Shown in pieces: positions 36,150 through 44,719 of a DNA stretch of 64,000 bases (positions within the stretch are counted from its first letter, which is position 1; every line of letters starts with the position of its first letter). Source of the DNA: Paraburkholderia hayleyella (GTDB lineage Bacteria > Pseudomonadota > Gammaproteobacteria > Burkholderiales > Burkholderiaceae); NCBI RefSeq assembly GCF_009455685.1, contig NZ_QPES01000001.1, forward strand, positions 3,162,001 to 3,226,000, written 5' to 3'. The notes under the pieces are model-generated. The model saw only the letters and a program-made list of their open reading frames with translations, was not told the DNA's origin and searched no databases. The translations under genes were made by a program, and so were the position numbers.

Positions 36150-37772
36150 ATGTCGCTTGCCGTGGTGCGCAGTCGCGCGCCGGCTTCTGGCCGCGCGCCC
36201 GAAGTCACTGTAGAAGTTCATCTGGCCAATGGGCTGCCGTCGTTTTCCATCGTCGGCCTGCCTGATCTCGAAGTCCGCGAAAGCCGCGAGCGGGTACGCG
36301 CCGCGCTGCAAAATTGCGGTTTTGATTTCCCGGTGCGCCGTATCACGGTCAATCTCGCGCCCGCCGATCTCCCTAAAGAATCGGGACGCTTTGACTTGCC
36401 CATCGCCCTCGGCATTCTCGCGGCGAGCGGGCAAATTCCGCTCGATGCCCTGCTGCACCGTGAATTCGCGGGGGAACTCTCGCTGACCGGAGCGTTGCGG
36501 CCCATGCGTGGCGCGTTTGCCATGGCCTGTGGCACGGCTCGCGGCCACCCTGGCGCCGATATCACCGGCAGCACCGGCAGCACTGGCAGCACCGATAGCG
36601 CCATGAACGCCGCTGACCCTATTAGCCCAAAGCGCGCGGCAATGCGCCTGCCAGAACTCTATCTGCCCGCTGCAAGCGCAGTTGAAGCCGCGCTCGTGCC
36701 AGGCGTCGATGTCTATGGCGCGGCTGATCTTCCCTCGCTGTGCGCTCATCTGGCTTGCGCGCCGGATGCCCGTCTCACACCGGTCATCGCCACACGATCT
36801 GAGGCCCATGCCGCGTTCGTGCATCCACTCGACATGGCCGACGTGATCGGTCAGCAAGGCGCACGGCGCGCCCTCGAAGTCTCCGCTGCAGGCGGCCATC
36901 ACATGCTGATGGTCGGCCCGCCTGGCGCGGGCAAATCTATGCTCGCGGCCCGTTTGCCCGGCATCCTGCCGCCCATGACCGACGACGAAGCCCTCACGTC
37001 GGCGGCATTGCTGTCGGCCAGCATGCTGGGCTTTTCGGCCGAACGCTGGCGCCAGCGGCCATTTCGCGCGCCCCACCATTCATCGAGCGCTGCCGCATTG
37101 GTCGGTGGCCGTAATCCACCGCAGCCAGGCGAAATCACGCTGGCGCACCTTGGTGTGCTGTTTCTGGACGAGTTACCGGAATTTGACCGCCATGTGCTCG
37201 AAACCTTGCGCGAGCCGCTTGAGGCGGGACGTATCACGATCTCGCGGGCGGCGCTGCAAGTGGATTTCCCCGCGGCCTGCCAACTGATCGCCGCCATGAA
37301 CCCTTGCCCCTGCGGCTGGCGCGGCGATCCCAATGGCCGCTGCCGCTGTACGCCCGAGATTGCCGCACGCTATTTGCGCAAGCTATCGGGGCCGCTGCTG
37401 GACCGTATCGATATTCAGATCGAGCTCCCTGCGCTGACGCCTGTCGAACTGTCCGCGCGAACAGACACATCCGGCGAGTCGAGTGAGGCCATCGCCGCAC
37501 GCGTCAGCGTTGCGCGCGGTGTGCAGCGCGCACGGCAAGGCAAAACCAACCGCGAACTTAACGGGCGAGAGGTGGATGAAGTATGCCGTCCAGACAGCGC
37601 TGGTGAAGCGTTACTGCGCGAAGCTAGCGAGCGCTTTGGCTGGTCCGCGCGGGCGTATTACCGAGTGCTGAAGGTCGCACGCACCATCGCTGATCTGGCG
37701 GGAGCGCCCATGCCTGACGTCCGGCAAATCGCCGAAGCCATTCAATACCGGCGAGTTTTTTCTCATGTTTAG
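36150..37772 (+). CDS. comM: ComM/YifB-family AAA+ ATPase (Mg chelatase-like)
   Basis: The 540-residue protein has an N-terminal Lon-protease-like fold (VEVHLANGLPSFSIVGLPD) and an AAA+ core with Walker A GPPGAGKSMLAARLPGILPP and Walker B VLFLDELPEF. A zinc-ribbon-like MNPCPCGWRGDPNGRCRC insertion and the C-terminal helical domain follow. ComM is a branch-migration helicase needed for natural transformation. A Gly-Ser-Thr insertion (GSTGSTGSTDS, from 9 bp repeats at about 36567-36598) sits in the region after the N-terminal domain and is not typical. Confidence 0.94.
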   Translation: MSLAVVRSRAPASGRAPEVTVEVHLANGLPSFSIVGLPDLEVRESRERVRAALQNCGFDFPVRRITVNLAPADLPKESGRFDLPIALGILAASGQIPLDALLHREFAGELSLTGALRPMRGAFAMACGTARGHPGADITGSTGSTGSTDSAMNAADPISPKRAAMRLPELYLPAASAVEAALVPGVDVYGAADLPSLCAHLACAPDARLTPVIATRSEAHAAFVHPLDMADVIGQQGARRALEVSAAGGHHMLMVGPPGAGKSMLAARLPGILPPMTDDEALTSAALLSASMLGFSAERWRQRPFRAPHHSSSAAALVGGRNPPQPGEITLAHLGVLFLDELPEFDRHVLETLREPLEAGRITISRAALQVDFPAACQLIAAMNPCPCGWRGDPNGRCRCTPEIAARYLRKLSGPLLDRIDIQIELPALTPVELSARTDTSGESSEAIAARVSVARGVQRARQGKTNRELNGREVDEVCRPDSAGEALLREASERFGWSARAYYRVLKVARTIADLAGAPMPDVRQIAEAIQYRRVFSHV

Positions 37773-37878
37773 GTTTCACCCGCCATGCTGTCCTGCAACG
37801 GTAGCCCGTGGTTCCGGGCAGTCCGCAGCCGCTCAGCCTGCTTGCAGCAAAGCAAAAAAATGCCTGTCAAGACTTGAC

Positions 37879-37887
37879 TTATGCACA
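37879..37887 (+). promoter_or_regulatory. DnaA box match TTATGCACA
   Basis: The 9-mer fits the consensus TTATNCACA exactly. It lies on the left edge of the AT-rich segment. Confidence 0.45.
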
Positions 37888-38043
37888 ACTCCATAAATTT
37901 GAAATATTTTGATACACCCGCCACACACAACCTGAGACCGCATAACTAACCTATTGATTTAATTATCAATTCTTGTTTGCCGAGATCGCGGGCAAACTAA
38001 CCGAAGCCCCATCTGACGGGCTTTTGCGAGATGCGGCCCTGAG

Positions 38044-38078
38044 TTTTCCACAAAGTTATCCACAACTCCTGTGGGTAA
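38044..38078. promoter_or_regulatory. Cluster of three DnaA boxes
   Basis: TTTTCCACA (38044-38052), TTATCCACA (38056-38064, perfect) and the inverted TTACCCACA (read on the minus strand from 38078 to 38070) lie within 35 bp. The last two form a near-perfect inverted repeat GTTATCCACA/TGTGGGTAAC. Confidence 0.5.
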
Positions 38079-38177
38079 CCAGGAAAACACCCATAAAATC
38101 CGCCTATTAGCGTCATAACCTGCGACAGCGCATTCACTTCATGCCACGCCACCTGATACCACGGTGACATCGCCCGC

Positions 38178-38809
38178 TCAGTACAGCTTGAACGACTGAA
38201 AAAACTGGTCGATCTGCTCTTGCGGCGGCGCCTTATCCGCGATGATGGCAGCCTGGTAGACATGGCGTCCCCTGGCAACGAGCCGGGCGTAGAGCATGCG
38301 GGATTCATGTCTCGGGCCCGCCTCGCCTTTGAGTGTTATTTCGATGCCGGGCACCTGTCCCCCGCGGCAAGCGGAATGGGAACGGCGTGAAAATCTGGCG
38401 CGGCGCGAAGATTACGCGCCAGCCCTGTCCGCAGGAACGCCAGCACGGACTGCTGGGTAAGCGCCTGGTCGTCCGGCAGCATCACCGTACCCACCATGAA
38501 CACCGCATCACCGGCTTCGGCTGTCTGCACCATCATTTTCATCGGTATGCCGCCGATGTCGATCTCCCGTTCGTCAGCGCCAGGCTTGGTGGGTAAATCG
38601 ACGGTATAGCCGTTATCGTTATTCATGATCGTGCGCCAGTCGTAAGCGGGGGTGCAGGCGCTCAGCCCCCCCGCGAACAGCAGCACGACAACACTCACCG
38701 GCTGTCGCAGGCGTTGCAAGGTACAGAGAACAATGCTCAGGCAAACCCTCAGGCAAACCCTCAGGCCGGCCATTGGAAATGCGCGTAAAACAAAGAAAAT
38801 ACGGGACAT
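38178..38809 (-). pseudogene. Lipoprotein of unknown function, frame broken by a one-base deletion
   Basis: Read on the minus strand, a signal peptide with lipobox (LLFAGGLSAC) leads into a small domain (YDWRTIMNNDNGYTVDLPTK, DIGGIPMKMMVQT). The frame then changes at a run of five G (plus-strand CCCCC at 38359-38363). Adding one G restores QVPGIEITLKGEAGPRHESR and the end QIDQFFQSFKLY, a total near 210 residues. The restored reading is typical of a conserved proteobacterial lipoprotein, but I cannot name it. A four-residue repeat LRVC in the leader comes from the 12 bp duplication at 38738-38761. The start codon is uncertain. Confidence 0.75.
38738..38761. repeat. 12 bp tandem duplication in the lipoprotein leader
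   Basis: CAGGCAAACCCT occurs twice and is followed by a partial third copy (CAGGC). Within the minus-strand frame it encodes the repeated residues RVCL. Confidence 0.8.
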
Positions 38810-39067
38810 ATAAGCGGATTGAAGTCAAAAAAACGTAACAGGGCAATTATCCGCTGCCGGCGGCAAATTCGTGTCTTACCCGGATGCCAGCGTCAAATGC
38901 GCTGACATGCGCTGACAATTAACGCTACCGATTGACGCTACAATGACCGCGCGATTCAGCCCGCCGCCCGCCATGGGCAAAAGCCTGATTGCGAAAAGTT
39001 GCAAAGCGCCATCCCAAACCGCTGCAACGTATCGTGCACTTTCCCTGTTTTTGCGAGACCCGGCTTC

Positions 39068-39601
39068 ATGACCTCTTCTTCCGCCCCAGGGCGCGCACGC
39101 CCCCATCACTTCGTTCGCTATACCGTCATGGCGCTCATCGCCGTGGCGCTGGCCTGTGCAGGTTATTTCGCCTTCGGCGGGCAGCAGTCAGCGCCCAATG
39201 CCACCTTCACCCTGCTCTCGGGCCAGAAAGTGTCCACTTCCGAGCTCAAGGGCAAGGTCTATATGGTGAATTTCTGGGCTACAAGCTGCGACACCTGCAT
39301 CAAGGAAATGCCGCAGATGGTCGAAACCTATAACCGCTTCAAGGACCGTGGGCTTGAATTCGTCGCTGTTGCGATGAGCTATGACACACCGGCCTACGTC
39401 AACAACTACGCCACCACGCGCCAGTTACCGTTCAAGGTCGCCATGGACGATGGTTCTGCCGCCAGCCAGTTCGGCAACGTGCAGCTCACGCCCACGACGT
39501 TTGTCATCGACAAAAACGGCAAGATTCTCAAACGTTATGTCGGCGCGCCACAGTTCACCGAACTCGACCAGTTGCTCGACAAGGCACTGAAAGCGGCCTG
39601 A
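39068..39601 (+). CDS. TlpA-like membrane-anchored thioredoxin
   Basis: The protein of about 177 residues has one N-terminal helix (VMALIAVALACAGYFAFGG) and a thioredoxin-like AhpC/TSA/redoxin domain with active site SCDTC in VYMVNFWATSCDTCIKEMPQ and the cis-proline at VQLTPTTFVIDKNG. It is predicted to be a periplasmic thiol-disulfide protein of the TlpA/ResA type, such as those that serve cytochrome c or oxidase maturation. The start ATG 39068 gives a short cytoplasmic tail before the helix. Confidence 0.9.
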   Translation: MTSSSAPGRARPHHFVRYTVMALIAVALACAGYFAFGGQQSAPNATFTLLSGQKVSTSELKGKVYMVNFWATSCDTCIKEMPQMVETYNRFKDRGLEFVAVAMSYDTPAYVNNYATTRQLPFKVAMDDGSAASQFGNVQLTPTTFVIDKNGKILKRYVGAPQFTELDQLLDKALKAA

Positions 39602-39646
39602 TGCGGCCCAGTACGGCCTGACCCAAGCTTTTTTTAGCCCCCGTTT

Positions 39647-39678
39647 GCGGCTCACTATCACCGCGGCTCACTGTCACC
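39647..39678. repeat. 16 bp tandem duplication over the dctD stop codon
   Basis: GCGGCTCACTATCACC is followed directly by GCGGCTCACTGTCACC, with one mismatch. The duplication lies on the 3' edge of dctD. Confidence 0.75.
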
Positions 39679-41022
39679 GCGCGCCGTCAGCCCATAGCGC
39701 TTGATCTTCTCGTACAACGTGGCCTTGCCCAGATGCAGCTGATCGGCCGCCAGTGCCACCACGCCACCCGCCTGCTCCAGCGCCTGTACGATCAACGCCC
39801 GCTCAAACTGCTCGACCCGCTCCTTGAGCGACTGCTGCGATGACGCATCGTTCTCGGGTAACGCCAGCGAATCTTCAGCCACCCCCAGTACAAACCGGTC
39901 AGCGGCATTGCGCAGCTCGCGCACATTGCCTGGCCAGTCGCGCTGCATCAAGCGCATGCGCTGCAGTTCCGACAAAAACGGCGCAGGCCGCTGATAACGC
40001 ACGGCGGCATCGAGCACGAAATGCTCGAACAGCGGCACGATATCTTCACGCCGCTCCGCGAGCGGTGGCAACACGATCGTCACGACATTCAGGCGGTACA
40101 GCAAATCCTGGCGAAACGCGCCAGACGCCACATGTTCCGCCATCTCCCCTTTCGCCGCCGCGACAACCCGGCAGTTCACCCGTACCGGCTGGTTCGAGCC
40201 CAGCCGCTCAAGCATCCCTTCTTGCAATACGCGCAGCAGTTTCACCTGCAATGCCAACGGCATGCTTTCGATTTCATCGAGAAACAGCGTTCCCCCCGAT
40301 GCGTGTTCGAGCTTGCCAATCCGGCGCTTCACCGCCCCGGTAAAGGCACCGGGCTCGTAACCGAACATCTCTGACTCGAACATCGACTCGGGCAATGCAC
40401 CGCAATTAATGGCGATGAAGGGCTTGTCATGACGCGGCGAAAGTTCGTGCAGGCTGCGCGCAATCAGTTCCTTGCCCGCGCCGGTATCGCCATTGATTAA
40501 CACCGCGGCATCCGTGGGCGCGATATTTGCAATCAGCCGTCGCACCTGTTCGATCGCAACGCTGCGTCCGATGATGCGCGGCACATTGGTGTTATGCCCT
40601 GCCAGCTCACGGCGCAGCGCGAGATTCTCCCGAACCAGCTTGCGCCGCTCAAGCGCACGCCGCACTGTTTCGATCAGGCGCTCGGAGGCAAAAGGTTTCT
40701 CGATGAAATCGTAAGCACCATCGCGCATCGCCTGGACCGCCATCGAAATATCGCCGTGTCCCGTCACCAGAATCACCGGCACGTCCGGCGCGCGTTCGCG
40801 GCACTGCGCGAGCAGGTCGAGACCGCTCGCGCCAGGCAAGCGAATATCGCTGACGATCACGCCAGAAAATTCGCGGTCGATCAGCATCGCGGCCGCTTCC
40901 ACCGACGCATGGCCAATCACCTCAAACCCTGCCAGTTGCAGGCTCTGCATGCTGGCGCGCCGCACCAGTGCGTCATCTTCGATATAAAGCACGGGCAAGC
41001 CGCGATCAGGCATAAGAGTCAT
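39658..41022 (-). CDS. dctD: Sigma-54-dependent response regulator DctD
   Basis: The 454-residue NtrC-type regulator has a receiver domain (VLYIEDDALVRRASMQSLQL, phospho-acceptor Asp in VIVSDIRLPGASGLDLL) and an AAA+ sigma-54 activation domain. The latter shows Walker A INGDTGAGKELIARSLHEL, the sigma-54 contacting GAFTGA loop and GGTLFLDEIE. The C-terminus is a Fis-type helix-turn-helix (VVALAADQLHLGKATLYEKI). Pairing with DctB (9 bp upstream) and DctA identifies it as the dicarboxylate regulator. A candidate sigma-54 promoter upstream of dctA fits this. Confidence 0.93.
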   Translation of the reverse strand: MTLMPDRGLPVLYIEDDALVRRASMQSLQLAGFEVIGHASVEAAAMLIDREFSGVIVSDIRLPGASGLDLLAQCRERAPDVPVILVTGHGDISMAVQAMRDGAYDFIEKPFASERLIETVRRALERRKLVRENLALRRELAGHNTNVPRIIGRSVAIEQVRRLIANIAPTDAAVLINGDTGAGKELIARSLHELSPRHDKPFIAINCGALPESMFESEMFGYEPGAFTGAVKRRIGKLEHASGGTLFLDEIESMPLALQVKLLRVLQEGMLERLGSNQPVRVNCRVVAAAKGEMAEHVASGAFRQDLLYRLNVVTIVLPPLAERREDIVPLFEHFVLDAAVRYQRPAPFLSELQRMRLMQRDWPGNVRELRNAADRFVLGVAEDSLALPENDASSQQSLKERVEQFERALIVQALEQAGGVVALAADQLHLGKATLYEKIKRYGLTARGDSEPR

Positions 41023-41031
41023 CGTTTAACG

Positions 41032-42966
41032 TCAGGAAACCAGATCATGAGGAAAAACCGTGCGTGCGTCGGGTAACACCGCGCGGCGCAAAGTCAGGAT
41101 GAAACACGCGCCACCGCCGGGCGCGTTGCGCGCCTCCAGTGCGCCGCCGCACTCCCGTGCAATGGACGAAGCAATCGCCAACCCAAGACCGAGCCCCATG
41201 CCCATCTCCTTGGTCGTAAAAAACGGCTCGAAAAGATGCGGTAAAACTTCGTCGGTAATGCCGGGGCCATTGTCGTCGATGCTGAGCGTGAATTTCGTCG
41301 CCGCAACACTGAGCACAATGGCGATATGCGGCTGCGGTGCATCAGCGACTGCATCGAGCGCATTGCTGAGTAGATTGATCAGCACCTGCTCCAGACGCAG
41401 TTCATCGCAGTACGCGATGAACTGTGGATAGTCCTCATGAATATCGAGCGGCTGCAGCTGTGGCGTCAATTGCCTCGCATCATGCTGCGTGAACGTCATC
41501 GTGACGCGCTCAAGCCGTTGCTGCAGTAGCGCCAGCGCATTGCGCAACGCGCGCACGACAGGCACGACCGCATTACGCGGCCGCGCTCGCCCGACAAACA
41601 GCTTGAGCTGATTCGTGATCTTGCCCATGCGCTCGGTCAGGGCGGCAATCGCTTCGAGATTGTCCCGCACCGCGGCCTGGTCGCCACGCTCAAGCAATAC
41701 CTGAGTGTTATCGGAAAACCCACGCAATGCGGCCAGCGGCTGGTTGAGTTCATGCGTGATACCCGCCGCCATCTGTCCTAGCGCCGCCAGCTTGCTCGCC
41801 TGAATCAGTTCGTCATGCGCGGCACGCAGCTCTTGTTCAGCACGGGTCCGTTCCGCGACTTCCCGTTGCAGTTGCGCATTGGCTTGCGACAGGTCAATCG
41901 TGCGCTCGGCGACTCGCTGGTTCAGCGCAGCGTAGGACGCCTGTAACAGCGCCCGGCTGCGAATCATCTCGCGCACGCGCGCGCGGCGCATGCGCCAGTA
42001 GAACGCCAGCAGACACAGCGAGAGATAACCAAAACCCGTCACGATAGCGGCATCGCGTGCATCGGCATCGACCGGTGCCACGCTGGCGAGCGTCATCAGA
42101 TGCCAATCGGGCTCACCGATCGCGCGGCGCGTCATGAGATAACGCGGCGCAAGCCGCCCCCTTCCCAAGCGCACGATCTCAGCGTCATCGGCATAACGTT
42201 GTTCGGTGGTGACCGGCAAGGACGTGATGTTCTGCTGCGCATATTGCCGCGTCTGAAAAATAGAAGCGGCAAGCGCCTCCGGCAGCGGTCGCATCGTGTG
42301 GTATTTCCACGCCGCCACCGACGACAGGAAAATCACACCGTGATCGTCGGTGACGATCAGCGGCTCCGCCATATCCGCGCCCTGAAACCACTCCAGATTA
42401 AGCTTCACAACCGTGACACCGACGATCTTTCCGTCGCGCCAGACCGGCTGCGAAATGAAATAACCGGGATCGTGCGAAATCGTTCCGATGCCAAAAAATC
42501 GTCCGACGAGACCGCGCAATGCATCGACGAAGTACGGCCTAAAACGATACTGCACCCCCACGAAACTCTCCGGGCCACGCCAGTTGCTCGCAGCCACGCA
42601 CAGGCCATCGGCTTTGATGACATAAGCCGCAGTCGCCCGGGCGTGCTGGTTCAGGTCTTCCAGGTAATGGTTCGCGCGGGCCACGTTGGCCGCGCTGGGG
42701 GAAGTCAGGAGGTCTTGCACGAACGGATGTTCGGCAAGCAGATAAGGCAGGGATTCGTAGCGCTCGAGTGTACTTTTAAGCGCGCCGGTCGTTCGATCAG
42801 CACGGACCGAAGCGTGACGCCGCAGGGTATCGATACCGCGCTGCCAGGCGAAATGCCACGCCAGGCCACATCCCGCGGTCAGCCCAGCAGCCAGCACAAA
42901 CAGAATCAGAAGGCGGCGCGTCACGAAAGGGCAATCCCGGCAAATGAAGGCGGGGTATTGTGGCAT
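41032..42966 (-). CDS. dctB: C4-dicarboxylate sensor histidine kinase DctB
   Basis: This membrane kinase of about 644 residues has a first helix (LLILFVLAAGLTAGCGLAW) and a periplasmic sensory domain of the double PAS-like type (including SNWRGPESFVGVQYRFRPYF and ISHDPGYFISQPV). A second helix (AAIVTGFGYLSLCLLAFYW) and a coiled coil follow. The kinase core has the phospho-histidine in ALGQMAAGITHELNQPLAAL, the N box LLSNALDAVAD, and the G boxes DNGPGI and GLGLGLAIAS. It senses C4-dicarboxylates and phosphorylates DctD. ATG 42966 is chosen; a GTG 36 bases further down and an ATG at 43017 are alternatives. Confidence 0.92.
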   Translation of the reverse strand: MPQYPAFICRDCPFVTRRLLILFVLAAGLTAGCGLAWHFAWQRGIDTLRRHASVRADRTTGALKSTLERYESLPYLLAEHPFVQDLLTSPSAANVARANHYLEDLNQHARATAAYVIKADGLCVAASNWRGPESFVGVQYRFRPYFVDALRGLVGRFFGIGTISHDPGYFISQPVWRDGKIVGVTVVKLNLEWFQGADMAEPLIVTDDHGVIFLSSVAAWKYHTMRPLPEALAASIFQTRQYAQQNITSLPVTTEQRYADDAEIVRLGRGRLAPRYLMTRRAIGEPDWHLMTLASVAPVDADARDAAIVTGFGYLSLCLLAFYWRMRRARVREMIRSRALLQASYAALNQRVAERTIDLSQANAQLQREVAERTRAEQELRAAHDELIQASKLAALGQMAAGITHELNQPLAALRGFSDNTQVLLERGDQAAVRDNLEAIAALTERMGKITNQLKLFVGRARPRNAVVPVVRALRNALALLQQRLERVTMTFTQHDARQLTPQLQPLDIHEDYPQFIAYCDELRLEQVLINLLSNALDAVADAPQPHIAIVLSVAATKFTLSIDDNGPGITDEVLPHLFEPFFTTKEMGMGLGLGLAIASSIARECGGALEARNAPGGGACFILTLRRAVLPDARTVFPHDLVS

Positions 42967-43047
42967 AGCCTTTCGTGAATCCACCGAACGCCGTAAGCAC
43001 AAGCCAGCGCGGGCCATTTGCCGCGCGGCCTCGCAACGATGCGTTAT

Positions 43048-44330
43048 TTATGCGCCCGCGGCTTCTTGCTTGGGCGTCTCGCCGCCGCGTAACGCCGTTT
43101 GCAGCTTGCTGCGGTCCAGCTCGTTCTCCCAGGCCGAAACCACGACCGTCGCCACGCCATTGCCAACGATGTTGGTCAGCGCACGGCATTCGCTCATGAA
43201 ACGGTCGATGCCAAGAATGAGCACCATGCCCGCCAGCGGAATGGTAGGCACCACTGCCAACGTCGCCGCGAGCGTAATAAAACCTGCTCCGGTGACACCG
43301 CTCGCGCCCTTCGACGTCAGCATCGTCACGGCCAGCAACGTAAGCTGCTGTGCCCAGGTGAGATCGGTGTTGGTTGCCTGAGCGATAAACAGCACCGCCA
43401 TCGTCATATAGATGTTCGTGCCATCGAGATTGAACGAATAACCCGTGGGCACCACCAGCCCCACCACCGAACGCGAGCAGCCCAGCTTTTCGAGCTTGAG
43501 CATCAGTTGCGGCAAGGCCGCTTCAGAAGAACTCGTGCCCAGCACGATCAACATTTCTTCCTTGATGTAGGCGATAAAACGCAAGATATTGAAGCCCACC
43601 AGCCGCGCAATCCCTCCCAGCACCACCACGACAAAAACAATCGCCGTCAGATAGAACGTGCCGATCAGCTTGAGCAGCGGTACCAGCGAACCCACGCCGT
43701 ACTTGCCGATCGTGAACGCCATCGCGCCAAATGCGCCAATCGGCGCGAGCTTCGTAATGATGCGAACCATGCCGAACAGCACGGACGAAATACCTTCGAT
43801 GAAATCAGTCACGACCTTTCCACGCTCACCGAGCGTCGCCAGCACACTGCCGAACAGCAAGGCGATCAACAGGATCTGCAAGATCTCGCCCTGCGCGAAC
43901 GCCGACGAAATCGTGTCTGGAATGATATGCAGCAGAAAATCGACGGTGGTTTGCCCATGCGCTTTCGCCGCGTAGCTGGCAACCGCCTTGGCATCGAGGG
44001 TCGTAGGATCAACATTGAAACCCACGCCAGGCTTGAGTACGTGGGTCGCAATCAGCCCCAGCGCCAGCGCAAAGGTGGACACGACCTCAAAGTAAAGCAA
44101 CGCCTTGCCACCCACGCGCCCTACCTTTTTCATGTCCTGCATGCCCGCGATGCCCGTCACCACCGTACAGAAGATGATCGGCCCGATCACCATCTTGATC
44201 AGCTTGATGAAGCCATCGCCGAGCGGCTTCATATCCACCCCAGCACCGGGGAATAATGCCCCAGCGCGATCCCGACGATGATCGCCAGGATCACCTGGAC
44301 GTAAAGCACTTTATAGAATGGTTTTTTCAC
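43048..44330 (-). pseudogene. dctA: C4-dicarboxylate transporter DctA, frame broken near the N-terminus
   Basis: DctA is a DAACS-family symporter for succinate, fumarate and malate. The family N-terminus (KKPFYKVLYVQVILAIIVGI, then ALGHY) reads from GTG 44330, but the frame is lost at TTCCCC (plus-strand GGGGAA at 44248-44253). Downstream, an open frame of 396 codons gives the rest: MKPLGDGFIKLIKMVIGPII, LGTSSSEAALPQLMLKLEKL and PTGYSFNLDGTNIYMTMA. Adding one base restores a protein of about 428 residues, the normal length. As the rest is intact, an assembly error is likely. If real, translation from ATG 44238 would lack the first helix. Confidence 0.9.
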
Positions 44331-44482
44331 GATGAATACCTGCTGCAATCCTGCGATTAGGGGACAAGCCAGGAGCCTGTCAGGCTACGGCAAGACGATG
44401 GATTCAGCCAAACCGGAAAGGGATCTCGCACATCGTGTTGCCTCCTTGCTGTTGTCATGGGCCGCGATGGCCGCGCCTTATA

Positions 44483-44499
44483 TAGCAAGGTCGATGCCA
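44483..44499 (-). promoter_or_regulatory. Candidate sigma-54 promoter of dctA
   Basis: On the minus strand TGGCATCGACCTTGCTA has GG and GC separated by exactly 10 bases and matches the -24/-12 consensus TGGCAC-N5-TTGC well. It lies about 150 bp upstream of the dctA GTG start, and DctD is a sigma-54 activator. Confidence 0.75.
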
Positions 44500-44562
44500 G
44501 CCCCATACCAAATTTATTCTTTTGATTTTTAACGGTTTTCTTGCTGAAATCGGCCGGTGAAA

Positions 44563-44576
44563 TCTGGATATCCGGA
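44563..44576. promoter_or_regulatory. Candidate DctD upstream activator site
   Basis: TCTGGATATCCGGA is a 14 bp palindrome with one mismatch, about 80 bp upstream of the -12 element of the dctA promoter, a usual position for an enhancer site. The assignment is inferred from symmetry and distance. Confidence 0.35.
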
Positions 44577-44719
44577 ATTTTTACAGAAAGCGTCGGAAAA
44601 ACTGGACGGCATCTATGCCGCGAACCTCGGGCAAACCCTGATGCAATGGGCCGATGCGTTTTCCCTGGACATCCATTTTGCTTCTGGACAGGAATCCGAA
44701 CACAATAAATGGCCCTTGC

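Larger units (their letters stand above)
37773..38177. other. AT-rich intergenic region with DnaA boxes
   Basis: The stretch between comM and the convergent lipoprotein gene has an AT-rich core (about 37890-37980) and several 9-mers matching the DnaA box TTATNCACA (listed separately). I see no coding sequence. It could titrate or reactivate DnaA, or be a chance cluster. Confidence 0.45.
44331..44719. other. Intergenic region between dctA and ugpQ
   Basis: This region carries the dctA promoter (44483-44499) and possible activator site. A 60-codon plus-strand frame from GTG 44557 to 44739 (beginning MKSGYPEFLQKASEKLDGIY) is open but lacks a ribosome site and resembles nothing I know. I regard it as doubtful. 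Confidence 0.4.

Noticed and set aside
37773..38177. Complete chromosomal oriC
   Set aside because: DnaA boxes and AT-rich DNA are present, but dnaA, dnaN, gyrB, rpmH and parAB are absent from the surroundings.
43099..44256. 385-codon plus-strand frame opposite dctA
   Set aside because: It is a composition shadow of dctA, rich in Arg, His and Gln with no domain.
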